Positions 17,745 to 26,477 are shown, numbered from the stretch's first letter. The stretch: 64,000 bases of DNA from Maribacter huludaoensis (GCF_029350945.1 NZ_JARKMS010000002.1:1045639-1109638); one strand, 5' to 3'. Notes: generated from the letters alone by a model not told the origin. A program made the numbers and translations.

Positions 17745-18164
17745 TTATTGCTTTCTTATCCAATATTGGGTTCTTCCCAATAATGAAAACCCTAAATAAC
17801 CTCTAACTTTTAACTTGTTAGGTTCTTCAAGTTCTAAGTAACACTTATATACTTTACCGTTTTCGGGATCTAGAATGGTACCATCATTATATTCATCACC
17901 ATCCTTTTTTATATCCTCAATAATTACCAAGCCTCTAATTTTTTGACCTTTTTTAGCCCCTTTACAGTTTTCACAAACTTTGTCTGCATCACTTTTATAG
18001 CTATTTACTATTTTGGCAAAATAGGTGTCGTTGGTTTTATAAATTTCTATGAGTGCCTTTTTCTCATTGGTCTCGTCATCATAGGTTTCCCATTGACCTG
18101 TAATTGTTTGTCCGTAGCTGATAAAGCTTATTGTCATTACTAATAGGAAGAATAGATTTTTCAT
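17745..18164 (-). CDS. DUF2147 exported protein
   Basis: This 139-residue protein has a signal peptide (~18 residues, ending ISYGQ) and a compact beta-barrel domain typical of DUF2147: GQWETYDDETNEKKALIEI, ADKVCENCKG, the GLVIIEDIKKDGDEYNDGTI core and a closing KVRGYLGFSLLGRTQYW. The two cysteines of CENC are conserved in many relatives. The fold is lipocalin-like, and members may bind small hydrophobic ligands in the periplasm, but no function is established. The gene precedes the epimerase-like gene by 8 bp. Confidence 0.85.
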   Translation of the reverse strand: MKNLFFLLVMTISFISYGQTITGQWETYDDETNEKKALIEIYKTNDTYFAKIVNSYKSDADKVCENCKGAKKGQKIRGLVIIEDIKKDGDEYNDGTILDPENGKVYKCYLELEEPNKLKVRGYLGFSLLGRTQYWIRKQ

Positions 18165-18304
18165 GTTTTGTGCTATTTTTTAGTTTCAATTTTACTTGTC
18201 TGTTGTCAGTTTCAGCCGAAACTCCAGAGAACAAAGATGGTAAAAAATATAGATAATCTGTCCATGAATACTATTTGTTGAAGCTATTTGCTGAAAACTT
18301 GTGG

Positions 18305-18898
18305 TTATTGGAACGTCGAAAATTTTTCCTTTTTAATTGCACGCCAATCTTCTTTTATAATACTGAAATATACATCATTTCTGCTCTGACCATTTTGGTC
18401 AATGTAGTTGTTTCTGAAAATGCCTTCTTTTGTGGCGCCTAATTTTAAAATAGCTTTTTGTGACCTAATATTTTCTTCATCTACACTGAACTGAATTCTT
18501 CTAAAACCTACAGTTTCAAATCCGAATTGTAAAAGCGCATATTTACAAGCATTGTTGAGCCCTGTGCCCTGAAATTTTTTTCCATACCAGGTCCAACCAA
18601 TTTCACACTTCTCACTTGCACTATTAATATAACCGTATCTGGTGCTACCGGCAACTTGGTTGGTTTCTTTATCAATAACTAGAAAAGGATAGCAAATTCC
18701 GTTTTGTTTGTCCGTGGCGGTATTAAAGATATAATTGCTAAAATCTTCATCATTTTTCATGTGCATTCCCATGAACTTCCAAATAGAATCATCGAATATT
18801 ATTTCTTTAAGTTCCTGGTGCCGTCTATGGTGAAAGGGTAGTAACATTACTCTTTCATTTTCTAGTTGTATATCTGTATTTAAAATAGCAACGTTCAT
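18305..18898 (-). CDS. GNAT acetyltransferase (RimJ/RimL type)
   Basis: The 197-residue protein has the GNAT fold: an N-terminal LENERVMLLPFHHR segment, CEIGWTWYGKKFQGTGLNNACKYAL containing the acetyl-CoA pyrophosphate-binding turn, and the helical VDEENIRSQKAILKLGATKEG region typical of RimJ/RimL-like N-acyltransferases. It would transfer acetyl from acetyl-CoA to an amino group on a protein or small molecule; the target is unknown. It is flanked by gaps of more than 130 bp and appears monocistronic. Confidence 0.85.
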   Translation of the reverse strand: MNVAILNTDIQLENERVMLLPFHHRRHQELKEIIFDDSIWKFMGMHMKNDEDFSNYIFNTATDKQNGICYPFLVIDKETNQVAGSTRYGYINSASEKCEIGWTWYGKKFQGTGLNNACKYALLQFGFETVGFRRIQFSVDEENIRSQKAILKLGATKEGIFRNNYIDQNGQSRNDVYFSIIKEDWRAIKKEKFSTFQ

Positions 18899-19062
18899 AT
18901 TATTTAAAGCATTGGATAAGCTTTAAATATAGCGTATGTGGGGCAGGAGAAGATTTTTTTAAGGTTTTATAATTTATTTCAGTGGTAATGTCAGAAAGTG
19001 AACGAGCCTTTTTAATATAGTATACCTCTCAAAACCTATATTTTTATGAAACAAACAACCAA

Positions 19063-19602
19063 CTAATTTTTGGTTTTAGCTGTTCTTTTACTCTTTTGTT
19101 TTTGTTTAAAGAAATCTTTTTCTGCTATGTAAATGGTTTTGTTTACTTCACAAAAAATAACGGATTTTTCTTTATTGGTTAGCTGCGTTTTTTTAATTAC
19201 CGTAATTTCTTTCTTTTCGGCTACTTGTTCTTTAATGTCGGAAAGTTCTTTCTCTGTAAAATTGAAATCTGCATATAGGTTTTCTTTTGCAGGTTTCTTA
19301 AAGAGTATTTCTGCAGATTTATCCCAGACTACATAGTCATTTCCCATAATGCTCAGTAGTTGAATCATAGGGATTGGGTCTACGGCAGAGAACATACTAC
19401 CGCCAAAAATGGAGTTTACGTAGTTCTTGTTCTTATAACTAATGGGGATGATAATCTTTACATGCAATAGATTTTCTGAAACCTCTATTATTTTAGCGGT
19501 ACTTCTTCTATACATTGGCGATAAATTAAAGCCAAGTCTAAATATGGTATTCTTCTTAAGTACTTTAGAGGCTAAAGCTTCTATTTTCTGGTAAACGGAC
19601 AT
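19063..19602 (-). CDS. DUF4442 hotdog-fold thioesterase-like protein
   Basis: The 179-residue protein resembles the DUF4442 group of the hotdog superfamily. It has FNLSPMYRRSTAKI, NYVNSIFGGSMFSAVDPIPMIQL forming the central hotdog helix, and a VVWDKSAEILFKKP strand. The C-terminus is a lysine-rich tail (KQKQKSKRTAKTK). Related proteins are thought to act on acyl-thioesters in fatty-acid metabolism, without firm substrate assignment. It lies 16 bp downstream of an uncharacterised gene, which lies directly after a CrtA-like gene, so the three probably form an operon concerned with lipids or isoprenoids (inference). Confidence 0.75.
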   Translation of the reverse strand: MSVYQKIEALASKVLKKNTIFRLGFNLSPMYRRSTAKIIEVSENLLHVKIIIPISYKNKNYVNSIFGGSMFSAVDPIPMIQLLSIMGNDYVVWDKSAEILFKKPAKENLYADFNFTEKELSDIKEQVAEKKEITVIKKTQLTNKEKSVIFCEVNKTIYIAEKDFFKQKQKSKRTAKTKN

Positions 19603-19618
19603 ATGTAATTACTAATTT

Positions 19619-20494
19619 TTATATAACCCTAAAATCGGACTTCTTTTTTATGTTATACGTAAATTTTAGAACCCTTAAATTATATAGAGTAAGAGTCTGT
19701 ATAGCAGTAACTTTTTTGTTTTCTGAACTGACTACTAGTTTATCTTTAAATGAGCGTATAAATTTAGTCCATAAATTTCCTTTAGCGTCATTTAATAAAA
19801 AGTAAAAACCAGCATCCCCAATTTTCTTACCTGATGAATTTAATATGAGTTCTCCATTTTTACCCACCTTCGGGTTCAATATAACTGTTGCATTACCATG
19901 TGGTAAAGGAAATATAGCTTTGATACAATTAACGCCGATAGGTATTTTACAAACTTCATAAACACCAGAATATACCACTTGACCAGAATTTTTGAATGTT
20001 CTCAACCAAATTGTCCGTTTTACTTCTTTTGTTTTATCATCTACTAAATTAATAATTTCACTTTTTAAAACTTCAGAGTTTTTATTGAATCCTGTAGGTA
20101 TATTCAGCTGCTGAATTCGATTGCTAAATAAAATTTTTAGCAAACCTCCGAACAATTTAAAAATAGGATTCCATTTTACTACTAATTCAAAGTCATAGTT
20201 ACTTGTGTTTTCGTAAAAGTCGATGACATTTTTATTTAATCTTTTATATTCTTCTTTTGATAGATTAAACTGATTAATAGATTGTAATAAACCTTTGTCA
20301 ACTTGCTTATTATCTATTTTAAGATTTTCAATTTCTGCTAATTGTTCAATAAATTTTATACCAATGCCGTTAGTTTTACCGAAAGGTCCCAAAAGCCATT
20401 GGTAATCTGCAGGTCTAATTTTTTTACCAAATAGAATTACCCATTGCTGAGTAATCCAATCTTGAAAGTTTTGTTTTAAAGATGCAAATGCCAT
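19619..20494 (-). CDS. Conserved-looking hypothetical protein between CrtA-like and DUF4442 genes
   Basis: I do not recognise this 291-residue protein. It has no signal peptide and no clear membrane span. The N-terminus is aromatic and tryptophan-rich (QDWITQQW, ADYQWLLGPFGKTNGIG). The middle contains NPIFKLFGGLLKILFSNRIQQL, and the C-terminal half is beta-rich with VKRTIWLRTFKNSGQVVYSG, FPLPHGNATVIL and a GDAGFYFLL stretch, suggesting a lipid- or polyketide-like binding fold. It abuts the CrtA-like gene (start at 20494, stop of that gene at 20495) and precedes the DUF4442 gene by 16 bp, so translation is probably coupled. Confidence 0.6.
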   Translation of the reverse strand: MAFASLKQNFQDWITQQWVILFGKKIRPADYQWLLGPFGKTNGIGIKFIEQLAEIENLKIDNKQVDKGLLQSINQFNLSKEEYKRLNKNVIDFYENTSNYDFELVVKWNPIFKLFGGLLKILFSNRIQQLNIPTGFNKNSEVLKSEIINLVDDKTKEVKRTIWLRTFKNSGQVVYSGVYEVCKIPIGVNCIKAIFPLPHGNATVILNPKVGKNGELILNSSGKKIGDAGFYFLLNDAKGNLWTKFIRSFKDKLVVSSENKKVTAIQTLTLYNLRVLKFTYNIKKKSDFRVI

Positions 20495-21214
20495 TTACTC
20501 AAATTTATTTAATTGAGCTGTGGGTATGAAATTTTGTCGCCCCTTCCATTCTCCAAATTCAGAAATTGGCTTAAAACGTAGTGTGCTAAATTCAAAATGA
20601 AAATCTTTTCTATCTCTCTCTTTCATGGCATTTAAATGTCTTTTTGGTTTAGGCATATTGCTATGGCCATGAACCATGCTGGTCATTTCTTTTTCAGTTT
20701 TCCAGATTGAAAATGTCGATACTGTATTAGGTAATTTAATAGAAGCCAAAGAAAGTAGAGTACCAGAATGGTCTCTAACCAGTTTTTCTACAGGTCTGCC
20801 CCATTTTAAAAATCTCGGTATGGCAAAAGGTTTCATTCTTGCAATGGTAACAGCGACTACCGCAGATGATTCATTCTCCAATTTTGTCTTTTCTTTCGGA
20901 ATTTTGAATCCCTTAATTTTTCCCCATTCTCTCATAAATTCTAAGCGAACATGCCAACCTTTCTTTAAAATGTTACCGAATTTTTCATTTTGAAAATAGT
21001 TCTCAAGCGCCTTTTCATTTTCCCATTGTGCAAAAACGGCAACTTGAGTTATTAGAAATCTAGAAGTAGATATGATAGGTGAGCCTAATGTCATGGCAGA
21101 CATATATTCAGCATGAACGAGACCTTTTGTTTTCTTATCTATTGGGTTAGTAAAAACTCCCTTAATTGCCAAAGCAAATGGTATTTTGACAAGATGATAA
21201 GAAAATATAGTCAT
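20495..21214 (-). CDS. CrtA-like (spheroidene monooxygenase-like) protein
   Basis: The 239-residue protein resembles the haem-dependent spheroidene monooxygenase CrtA group, whose members share a dimeric ABM-like alpha/beta fold. Visible features are AVTIARMKPFAIPRFLKWG, the SLASIKLPNTVSTFSIWKTE strand pair, HLNAMKERDRKDFHFEF with the likely haem-environment histidines, and the terminal FSTLRFKP. True CrtA enzymes introduce keto groups into carotenoids, whereas many bacteroidal homologues lie outside carotenoid clusters. No carotenoid genes are visible here, so the substrate is open. It directly adjoins the next gene in a probable three-gene operon. Confidence 0.6.
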   Translation of the reverse strand: MTIFSYHLVKIPFALAIKGVFTNPIDKKTKGLVHAEYMSAMTLGSPIISTSRFLITQVAVFAQWENEKALENYFQNEKFGNILKKGWHVRLEFMREWGKIKGFKIPKEKTKLENESSAVVAVTIARMKPFAIPRFLKWGRPVEKLVRDHSGTLLSLASIKLPNTVSTFSIWKTEKEMTSMVHGHSNMPKPKRHLNAMKERDRKDFHFEFSTLRFKPISEFGEWKGRQNFIPTAQLNKFE

Positions 21215-21272
21215 TTTATTTATTGTTGAATACTCGTAATCAAAGCGTTAATTTGTGTTTGTCGATACTATG

Positions 21273-22034
21273 TTAAGTACTCAAATCCGTGTCTTCCCAG
21301 CTAATACCCTTAGAAACCATATAAGTTAATGAATGTCTTCTTTCGTGAATAACACCACCATTGCCCATCGGGTCAAAACCTGAGGGTACGGTATCACTGC
21401 CAAGCTGGGCACTTCTTACGGCATTATGCAGACAATAGAATAAGTCTTCTTTCTGCATCAATTCTTCTTCTGAAACAATAGTTTTTTCTTTTAACCATTC
21501 TACTATAATGCCATCTAATTTGCATGTATAATTACTTAAAATATCTTGCATAAGTTCGCCTGACATCATCTCACCTGTAATTTCGGGTTCTCTGTAACCA
21601 AAATACCAAGCTAAAGGCCAAGCGTTTTCAAATTTCCAGCCAATGGCGTTTCTGCCCTGTACATCATCTCTTGGTAATTCTAAGATTGCAATTTCATCTT
21701 GGGTCATGAAATCTTCAAGGTTGTTATTTTCAATAAAGCTTAAAATATGATGTTTAGGTAAACTTTCTTCAGGTACCATTAACCAAAGTACCAATGCTTT
21801 TATAGCATGCAGCCTTTGTGCAATTTCTATAGCTGGTCTTAGTTGACGGCCTAATTCTGTGGGTAAGGATATGGTAGGTTTAAAGCCCGCATTAAAGCAG
21901 ATATCTAAGTTTTTTCTCCTTAAATCTGTCATCCAAGCAATATCGTTATAAGATTTTGAGTCAGATTGGTATGTTACCTTAGTTTTTTGCTCTTCTTTAT
22001 CTTTTGGGCCGAACAGCTTTTTGAAAATTCCCAT
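21273..22034 (-). CDS. DUF4272 protein
   Basis: The 253-residue cytoplasmic protein matches DUF4272. After a short charged N-terminus (MGIFKKLFGPKDKEE) comes DLRRKNLDICFNAGFKP, an AQRLHAIKALVLWLMVP helix, an AWPLAWYFGY motif and RSAQLG...VIHERRHSLTYMVS, where the C-terminal ERRH segment is a family hallmark. The family is widespread, often encoded near toxin-immunity or housekeeping genes, and has no known activity. It is separated from neighbours by gaps of 58 and 187 bp. Confidence 0.8.
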   Translation of the reverse strand: MGIFKKLFGPKDKEEQKTKVTYQSDSKSYNDIAWMTDLRRKNLDICFNAGFKPTISLPTELGRQLRPAIEIAQRLHAIKALVLWLMVPEESLPKHHILSFIENNNLEDFMTQDEIAILELPRDDVQGRNAIGWKFENAWPLAWYFGYREPEITGEMMSGELMQDILSNYTCKLDGIIVEWLKEKTIVSEEELMQKEDLFYCLHNAVRSAQLGSDTVPSGFDPMGNGGVIHERRHSLTYMVSKGISWEDTDLST

Positions 22035-22221
22035 AGTATTATTATTGAAGTTTTATTTTCTAACGTTTATGAATATTCTTTGTTGTAGACATGTTCAAAA
22101 TAGTACGTTAGGATGAATAAGAGGATGCCATTGGTATTTGGTCTTGCAACTTTTTGTAAATCGATCAACTAAACTTTTAAACAATTTTCTGGATTTAAAA
22201 ATTCGCGTTCACTTTTTAAAA

Positions 22222-22839
22222 TCAAAGTGTCTTAAGTTCTCTTTGTAGATTGAATTTTGCATTGGCCTCATACTTGTTATAAAATATATCGGTTTTAAAT
22301 ATTCTGTCCATTGATAAGAAATGGTGCAAAACTTTCTTACGGCCAGGTTTATAAATAAAGGAAGGGTAGATCGCATATTCCTTTCTAACATTTTTGTAGT
22401 ATAGAGTGTATGTTTCCCAACTTTGACCTAAAACGGAAAGGTCGGCATCTGTAAAATAGTTAGTGTCGCTGTCGTTAGAACTAAGGTGTGATTTGGTAGC
22501 TAAAATTTGTTTTTTACATTTTTCGATAATAGCACTGCAAACAGCAACTTCTTTTAATCGTTTTACTGCAAGATTGGCACTTTTCTCTTCGTTATCTGAC
22601 TTGGTTGCGTTGTATATGATGTCGTGGTAGTATAGTGTGAATAAAATAGTATCCCAGTTTTGTATTTCTTCTTTTACATCAGTCAATTGAGCTAATAAAT
22701 TGTCAAGATGCTGTAATGTATGATAATGTCTTTTATTGCCTGAATAGTTTTTCTCTATTTCTGACCATAATGTATTTATCAAACTTTTATCATCGGTATA
22801 TTTTGTCAGGAGTTCATTAAATTTTTCTTGCAGCATCAT
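22222..22839 (-). CDS. HD-superfamily metal-dependent phosphohydrolase-like protein
   Basis: This 205-residue protein belongs to the predicted HD-superfamily group found widely in bacteria. It has GNKRHYHTLQHLDNLL (the first His ligands), TILFTLYYHDIIYNA with the HD pair, KSANLAVKRLK, and LATKSHL followed by FTDADLSVLG, which supplies the last aspartate. The expected activity is hydrolysis of a phosphate ester or nucleotide, substrate unknown. ATG codons at both position 1 and position 2 are usable. Directly upstream on the same strand lies a decayed mechanosensitive channel gene. Confidence 0.8.
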   Translation of the reverse strand: MMLQEKFNELLTKYTDDKSLINTLWSEIEKNYSGNKRHYHTLQHLDNLLAQLTDVKEEIQNWDTILFTLYYHDIIYNATKSDNEEKSANLAVKRLKEVAVCSAIIEKCKKQILATKSHLSSNDSDTNYFTDADLSVLGQSWETYTLYYKNVRKEYAIYPSFIYKPGRKKVLHHFLSMDRIFKTDIFYNKYEANAKFNLQRELKTL

Positions 22840-22962
22840 AGTACATTAATATTTGTCATGGCAATTATATGCACCGGCAAATCTACCCAAGAAAAATACA
22901 ATTTTCATCTAAAGTCAATAGAGCTAGTAGATTAAATATAAAAGAAAGTAAAAGGCGAATAG

Positions 22963-23275
22963 TTATAAACAAGCAACCGGAACCGGTACTTCATTTACTT
23001 GTAATTGAAAATAGGGTAGGGCGGCTAATAGATGGTCAAAAATATCTGCCATTACATATTCCTAATTCTCCTATCTTTTGTTGGCACTAAAAGCATAAAC
23101 CTCTAAAGGTATACCCTGCTGTGTTGGTGCTAATTGTCTAACCATTAAGGTCATGCCTTTATTTACCGCAGAATGACTTTCTAGGTAGTCGTTCACGTAT
23201 TTTTTTAAATACCCCAATAGTGGTCAGGTTTCTGCCGTTTATGGCTAAATTCTTATTGATATTGTTTTCGGTATT
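22963..23275 (-). pseudogene. Decayed C-terminus of an MscS/YbdG-type mechanosensitive channel
   Basis: No intact frame exists here, but the minus strand still encodes a recognisable stretch: AINGRNLTTIGVF, then KKYVNDYLESHSAVNKG, MTLMVRQLAPTQQGIPLE, VYAFSANKR, and ADIFDHLLAALPYFQLQV. This order is the C-terminal cytoplasmic domain of YbdG/MscM-like MscS-family channels. Three lesions are visible. A one-base frameshift sits in a run of seven A between GVF and KKYV. Two in-frame TAG codons follow SANKR, where the family has Trp and Tyr (SANKR-stop-EN-stop-EYVMADIF). The membrane and N-terminal part is gone. The fragment is non-functional. Confidence 0.8.
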
Positions 23276-23359
23276 TTAGGTAGTAATATACTATTTTCCA
23301 TGGCGGTATATTTTAGAAGTTTGGTAGGTTTTGGATTGTAATGGTAATTTCTATTTCAC

Positions 23360-23752
23360 TTAACTTTTTACTTGTATTAATATTTGTGACAATACCTTTA
23401 GTTTTAAATCTCTATAATTTTGAATTAACGATAGGTAGGCATCTCTTTTCTTTTCATGGTGATTAAGATAATAGGTGTCGCAAGCAGTAGTATCACATTC
23501 AATTGCTTTACCTACGGCATTTTCATATTTATATAATGCTGCTAGCATTAGGGCATTTTCCCTACGAATACGGTGTAGCTCTTGGTTCAATTTTGAGTTT
23601 TGTATGATGCTGTCTTCAATATCCAAATAGAACTCAATTTCCTTATTTAGAAACTCTAGTTCATCTGTCCAATTGTTAATTTCCAGTTTATCCTTCTTCA
23701 CCATTATTCTTTTGTCAGACTCATGCGGATAAAATTGTTTTGATGTTATCAT
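23360..23752 (-). CDS. Hypothetical coiled-coil-like protein coupled to GreA-like gene
   Basis: This 130-residue protein is predicted to be mostly helical and charged (ELEFLNKEIEFYLDIEDSI, ELHRIRRENALMLAALYKYENAV), with a Cys pair in IECDTTACDTYY. It has no signal peptide and I recognise no family. The ATG overlaps the stop of the upstream GreA/Rnk-like gene in an ATGA arrangement, so the two are translationally coupled and likely act together. A helical partner or regulator of the GreA-like protein is a plausible inference. Confidence 0.6.
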   Translation of the reverse strand: MITSKQFYPHESDKRIMVKKDKLEINNWTDELEFLNKEIEFYLDIEDSIIQNSKLNQELHRIRRENALMLAALYKYENAVGKAIECDTTACDTYYLNHHEKKRDAYLSLIQNYRDLKLKVLSQILIQVKS

Positions 23753-24168
23753 AATACCATATTTATATTCATATGCAGATTTTCTTGTTCAACTTTTTCT
23801 ATAGTTAGTTTTTGTTCTCCGTATGGAAATTCCCAAATAATGGAATCTCCTTCACTATACCCTATAACCGCTGCGCCCATTGGTGTGAGTATGGATATTT
23901 TATTGTTCTTGATATCACTGTCAGTTGGCATTACCAGCTTGAATTTTTTGTACCACCCGTTTTTAGAACGTATGGTAACATGGGTATTAAAGCGTATGAC
24001 GTCATTATACATCTCAGATGCATCAAGAATGATAGCGGTCTCTAATTCACCAACTAATTTTTGAACAGATTTACGTAGTGTATCATCTTTATAATAACCG
24101 GATAGGTTCATAAATCTTTTGAGTACCACGTATTCTTTTTTCTCTATAACAATATTGCCGTACTTCAT
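23749..24168 (-). CDS. GreA/GreB C-terminal-domain (Rnk-like) protein
   Basis: From the ATG at 24168 the protein is 139 residues and begins MKYGNIVIEKKEY, which parallels the start of the related gene at 26975-27421 (MKYGSLVFEESEF). A longer frame opens at a TTG at 24255 and is less likely. Residues ~45-135 form the FKBP-like GreA/GreB C-terminal domain: FNTHVTIRSKNG, LVMPTDSDIKNNKISILTPMGAAVIGYSEGDSI. The N-terminal GreA coiled coil that reaches the RNA polymerase active site is missing or very short, as in Rnk-type proteins, which compete with Gre factors for the polymerase secondary channel. It is coupled to the gene at 23360-23752. Confidence 0.75.
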   Translation of the reverse strand: MKYGNIVIEKKEYVVLKRFMNLSGYYKDDTLRKSVQKLVGELETAIILDASEMYNDVIRFNTHVTIRSKNGWYKKFKLVMPTDSDIKNNKISILTPMGAAVIGYSEGDSIIWEFPYGEQKLTIEKVEQENLHMNINMVL

Positions 24169-24334
24169 TTTTTTGTTTTGTTCAGATAGTATATTATGCA
24201 TTTGGCCGATTGTCATTTTAGGCGTAGCCGGAAACCAAGAATTGTTTGTTTTCAAATAATTACGACTACGCCCATTTTGGCGCTATTGGCTACATACTGT
24301 TTAAAATTATTATAGTTTTAAAATGTTTTGATTA

Positions 24335-25624
24335 TCAAGGAAAAATACCACGTTGTACATATGCCTCTTCTAAACGTTCAATAGCTATAACAAAGGCTGC
24401 GGTACGCATGTCAACTTTTCTTTCTTTTGATGTTTTTAGAACAGTAGAGAATGATTCTTTCATTTTCTTTTCCAGTTTTTCCATCACTTCGTCTAAAGAC
24501 CAAATTTCTCCATTACGGTTTTGTAACCATTCAAAATAACTACCGATCACACCGCCAGAGTTGCAAAGAATGTCCGGGATTATGTCTATACCTTTTTGTA
24601 ATAAAATTTCTTCAGCGTCCACATCCGTAGGTCCGTTGGCACCTTCGGCAATTAAATAGGCTTTTACTTTATGGGCATTTTTAGCGGTAATTTGGTTGCC
24701 CAACGCTGCAGGTATACAGATATCACAGTCTAAAGAAAAGAAGTCTTTACTGTCAATTGTTCTTGCCTTTGCATAACCAAGAATGCTCCCCTTATTACCT
24801 TGGGAATATTCTTGTAATTGATCTACATCTATACCATCTTCATTTGCAATACTACCATAGGCATCCTGAACTGCCGTTAAAATAGCACCTTCGTTTACCA
24901 AGAAAAAAGCAGCCCAATACCCTACGTTACCAAAACCCTGTACAATGAATTTTTTGTCCCTTAGCTCAATATTGTTACTTTCTGCCCAAAATTTAATGGT
25001 AAGGAAAACTCCGTACCCGGTAGCTCTGTCACGACCTTTAGAGCCACCTGCACCAATAGGTTTCCCTGTAACCACGTGCATATTTGTAGATCGCTCCGCA
25101 GGAGATTTGGTAGACATATAGGTATCTAGAATCCAAGCCATGGTCTGCGGATTGGTATTTACGTCGGGTGCAGGAATATCCAATTCTGGTCCAATATTAT
25201 CTCCAAGGGCGTAGGTGAACCTTCTTGTAATACGCTCTAATTCAGATATAGAATATTTATTGGGGTCTAGTTGTATTCCACCCTTTGCACCGCCATAAGG
25301 CAAACCAGCCAAAGAGGTTTTCCAGGTCATCCATATGGCCAATGCTTTTGCGGCATCTATGTCAACGGTAGGGTGATAACGTAAACCGCCCTTATATGGT
25401 CCCAATGAATTATTATGTTGTACGCGGTAACCGGTAAAAATTTCTACTTCGCCATTATCCATACGTACGGGGAAGTGAACAACAATTTCGTTATTAGTTA
25501 CCTCAAGTATTTTTCTAATATTGGTGTTTAGGTCAATTATATCAGCGGCATTATCAAATTGCCGCATTACATTTTCTAGCATACCTTGTTTAGGCGCTTT
25601 TTTAGATGCTGTTTTTGCTATCAT
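24335..25624 (-). CDS. gdhA: Glutamate dehydrogenase (Glu/Leu/Phe/Val dehydrogenase family)
   Basis: The 429-residue protein is a hexameric-type glutamate dehydrogenase: GGLRYHP with the substrate-binding lysine context, LAGLPYGGAKGGI with the catalytic lysine region, APDVNTNPQTMAW, and the dinucleotide-binding GFGNVG. It interconverts glutamate with 2-oxoglutarate and ammonium using NAD or NADP; cofactor preference cannot be read with certainty. It starts 5 bp after the small Cys-rich gene and is probably in the operon that begins with the four-helix-bundle membrane protein. The nearby NtrC-like activator and sigma-54 promoter make nitrogen or stress control plausible. The symbol is by family, and other flavobacterial names exist. 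Confidence 0.85.
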   Translation of the reverse strand: MIAKTASKKAPKQGMLENVMRQFDNAADIIDLNTNIRKILEVTNNEIVVHFPVRMDNGEVEIFTGYRVQHNNSLGPYKGGLRYHPTVDIDAAKALAIWMTWKTSLAGLPYGGAKGGIQLDPNKYSISELERITRRFTYALGDNIGPELDIPAPDVNTNPQTMAWILDTYMSTKSPAERSTNMHVVTGKPIGAGGSKGRDRATGYGVFLTIKFWAESNNIELRDKKFIVQGFGNVGYWAAFFLVNEGAILTAVQDAYGSIANEDGIDVDQLQEYSQGNKGSILGYAKARTIDSKDFFSLDCDICIPAALGNQITAKNAHKVKAYLIAEGANGPTDVDAEEILLQKGIDIIPDILCNSGGVIGSYFEWLQNRNGEIWSLDEVMEKLEKKMKESFSTVLKTSKERKVDMRTAAFVIAIERLEEAYVQRGIFP

Positions 25625-25629
25625 TCTAT

Positions 25630-25830
25630 TTAGTTTAAGACTAATTTTTTATTTGATTCACTACTTGACATTTCATTGGATATCATTAAAACTGTTTCTT
25701 CGGTAATATCTAGAAAGTGAAAATATTCGCTACATGTATGAATACTGTTTTTATCTTTTGTCAAAGAACAGTAAGCAGCTTGCATACAGGTTGAGCATAT
25801 GCTTTGCATATAATTTTTAATTGAACTCAT
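25630..25830 (-). CDS. Small Cys-rich protein upstream of glutamate dehydrogenase
   Basis: This 66-residue protein has an ATG start and four cysteines spaced C12-x2-C15-x5-C21-x11-C33, followed by SEYF. The spacing suggests a small metal-binding (zinc or iron-sulphur) module. The gene fits snugly between the four-helix-bundle gene (23 bp upstream) and glutamate dehydrogenase (5 bp downstream) on the same strand, which supports a real gene, not a chance frame. Function unknown. Confidence 0.6.
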   Translation of the reverse strand: MSSIKNYMQSICSTCMQAAYCSLTKDKNSIHTCSEYFHFLDITEETVLMISNEMSSSESNKKLVLN

Positions 25831-25853
25831 AGTAAGATTTATTTAAACGATGC

Positions 25854-26477
25854 TTAATCTAGTGCGTGCCGCTTGGTATTTAAGGGATAGAAAATTAATG
25901 CTAATAGTGCAAAGCCTATTACTATTAAAAAACCAAGCGATAGTTTGGATATGAGCAAATTGCTTTCTAATGCTTTGTTTGACAGTTGTGTCATTTGTTT
26001 GCTTTCTTCTAATTGTATTGCAGCCAGTATATCTAATTTTTTATCTATCTCTTTTAGGGCTTGTAGTGATATTTTGGTATTACCGTTATCCAGATTTTTA
26101 AATTGTAGTATCTTTTCTTCAGATGTTTTAAGCTTACCAAACTGCAAAGTCAGTTCGTTAAGTGCGTCATATTCTTCATTGGTAAGTTCTGTTAAAGAAA
26201 ACTGGGACAGTAATTTTTCCGCTCTTTTGTTTTCATTTGAGACTGCCATATAATCTTCTTGATGTATCAATCGGAGTTTTTTAGAATGAAAAATATTGTT
26301 CAATTGATATATGTAATCTTGAACTTTAATTCTATCATCATAAACAGAATTTACCGAATTCTGTAATGTAGAAAAATGCCTATGGTATAATCTATTTGAA
26401 CTTAAGACCAATAAGAATGCAATGGCTAAAATAAAGCCAGCATGCAATCTGTGGGATGTTTTAAGTTCTGTAAACAT
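25854..26477 (-). CDS. Membrane protein with MCP-type four-helix-bundle sensor domain
   Basis: From the ATG at 26477 (MFTELKTSHRLHAG) the protein is 207 residues; the alternative TTG at 26492 is less likely. It has a hydrophobic span at ~14-33, a long helical extracytoplasmic region (~35-170) typical of the four-helix-bundle ligand-binding domain of chemoreceptors, and a second span at ~175-197 before a short basic tail. No HAMP, kinase or signalling domain follows, so it is a sensor-like module alone. It may relay a signal to a separate partner such as the soluble histidine kinase encoded at 28963-30051 (inference). Confidence 0.65.
   Translation of the reverse strand: MFTELKTSHRLHAGFILAIAFLLVLSSNRLYHRHFSTLQNSVNSVYDDRIKVQDYIYQLNNIFHSKKLRLIHQEDYMAVSNENKRAEKLLSQFSLTELTNEEYDALNELTLQFGKLKTSEEKILQFKNLDNGNTKISLQALKEIDKKLDILAAIQLEESKQMTQLSNKALESNLLISKLSLGFLIVIGFALLALIFYPLNTKRHALD

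Noticed and set aside
22869..23090. 73-codon plus-strand frame
   Set aside because: It lies antisense to the recognisable MscS remnant and has no recognisable features.
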